Assembly (NCBI GenBank): GCA_025765595.1
Contig: JAIVFH010000159.1
Location: forward strand, 1-62,304
Direction of reading: 5' to 3'
Length of the DNA stretch: 62,304 nucleotides
DNA from: Obelidium mucronatum
Taxonomy: Eukaryota; Chytridiomycota; Chytridiomycetes; Chytridiales; Chytriomycetaceae
Shown: piece after piece, positions 62,274 through 62,304 of the stretch
Layout: each line of letters opens with the position of its first letter
Numbering within the stretch: position 1 is the first letter of the stretch
Position numbers and translations under genes: made by a program
Notes under the pieces: model-generated
The model's input: the letters and a program-made list of their open reading frames with translations, nothing else
What the model was told of the DNA's origin: nothing
Databases searched by the model: none

Positions 62274-62304
62274 GGGTTAGGGTTAGGGTTAGGTTAGGTT
62301 AGGG
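62274..62304 (+). repeat. Telomeric repeats, TTAGGG with TTAGG variants
   Basis: G-rich strand running 5'->3' to the end of the window: three GGGTTA units, then two GGTTA units and a final GGG. Orientation fits a right chromosome end. Only about 31 bases are present. Confidence 0.92.

Overview
The window is the right-hand end of a eukaryotic chromosome and closes in TTAGGG-type telomeric repeats. Genes are dense, lie on both strands and carry many short introns (mostly about 45-90 nt, GT-AG). A Gti1/Pac2 (WOPR) transcription factor, a fungal-type family, points to a fungus. CFAP300, a protein needed to assemble motile-cilium dynein arms, means the cell makes a flagellum. Together they suggest a zoosporic (chytrid-like) fungus. 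This is inference from gene content; no rRNA or other species marker is present.

Layout. 0-7 kb: an unrecognised Ser/Thr/Lys/Glu-rich protein ending in leucine-rich-repeat-like segments, then an Ala-rich helical unknown. 7-12.3 kb: a full-length ABCC (MRP-type) transporter. 12.3-19.7 kb: three paralogues of an unrecognised seven-membrane-segment family, with a minus-strand gene between copies 2 and 3 that seems to join a CCCH zinc finger to a Cid1/TUT-type nucleotidyltransferase. 19.8-25.4 kb: a C2H2 zinc-finger gene and an XRRA1-like LRR/coiled-coil gene. 25.5-34.2 kb, all minus strand: an unknown helical protein, CFAP300, an ABCA-type half transporter and the WOPR factor. 34.8-38.6 kb: a single-pass membrane protein with a cytoplasmic SH3 domain, an F-box protein with plant-type LRRs, and RPL7, whose second intron contains a C/D snoRNA. 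39.1-43.7 kb: a lipid-anchored protein with about forty copies of a Ser-[Val/Ile]-Lys-[Gly/Ala]-Ser-x-Ala-Asn motif. 44-47.7 kb: the autophagy kinase ATG1. 47.9-57.5 kb: a giant coiled-coil protein with a hydrophobic C-terminal tail. 57.5-62.3 kb: subtelomere with decayed coding fragments, a pseudogene, an intact P-loop protein and a VOC/glyoxalase-like gene that runs into the telomere without a start codon.

The genes do not form a pathway. Several are paired head to head over 61-260 bp and probably share promoters (CCCH/nucleotidyltransferase with 7TM copy 3; F-box/LRR with RPL7; ATG1 with the coiled-coil gene).

Caution for every coding entry: the window has about 25-30 single-base reading-frame breaks in otherwise well-conserved genes, mostly apparent one-base insertions. 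Paralogue and repeat comparisons place several of them exactly. They look like residual long-read assembly error rather than biology, so spans are given as whole genes and lengths are approximate. Names rest on recognised motifs; no database search was run.
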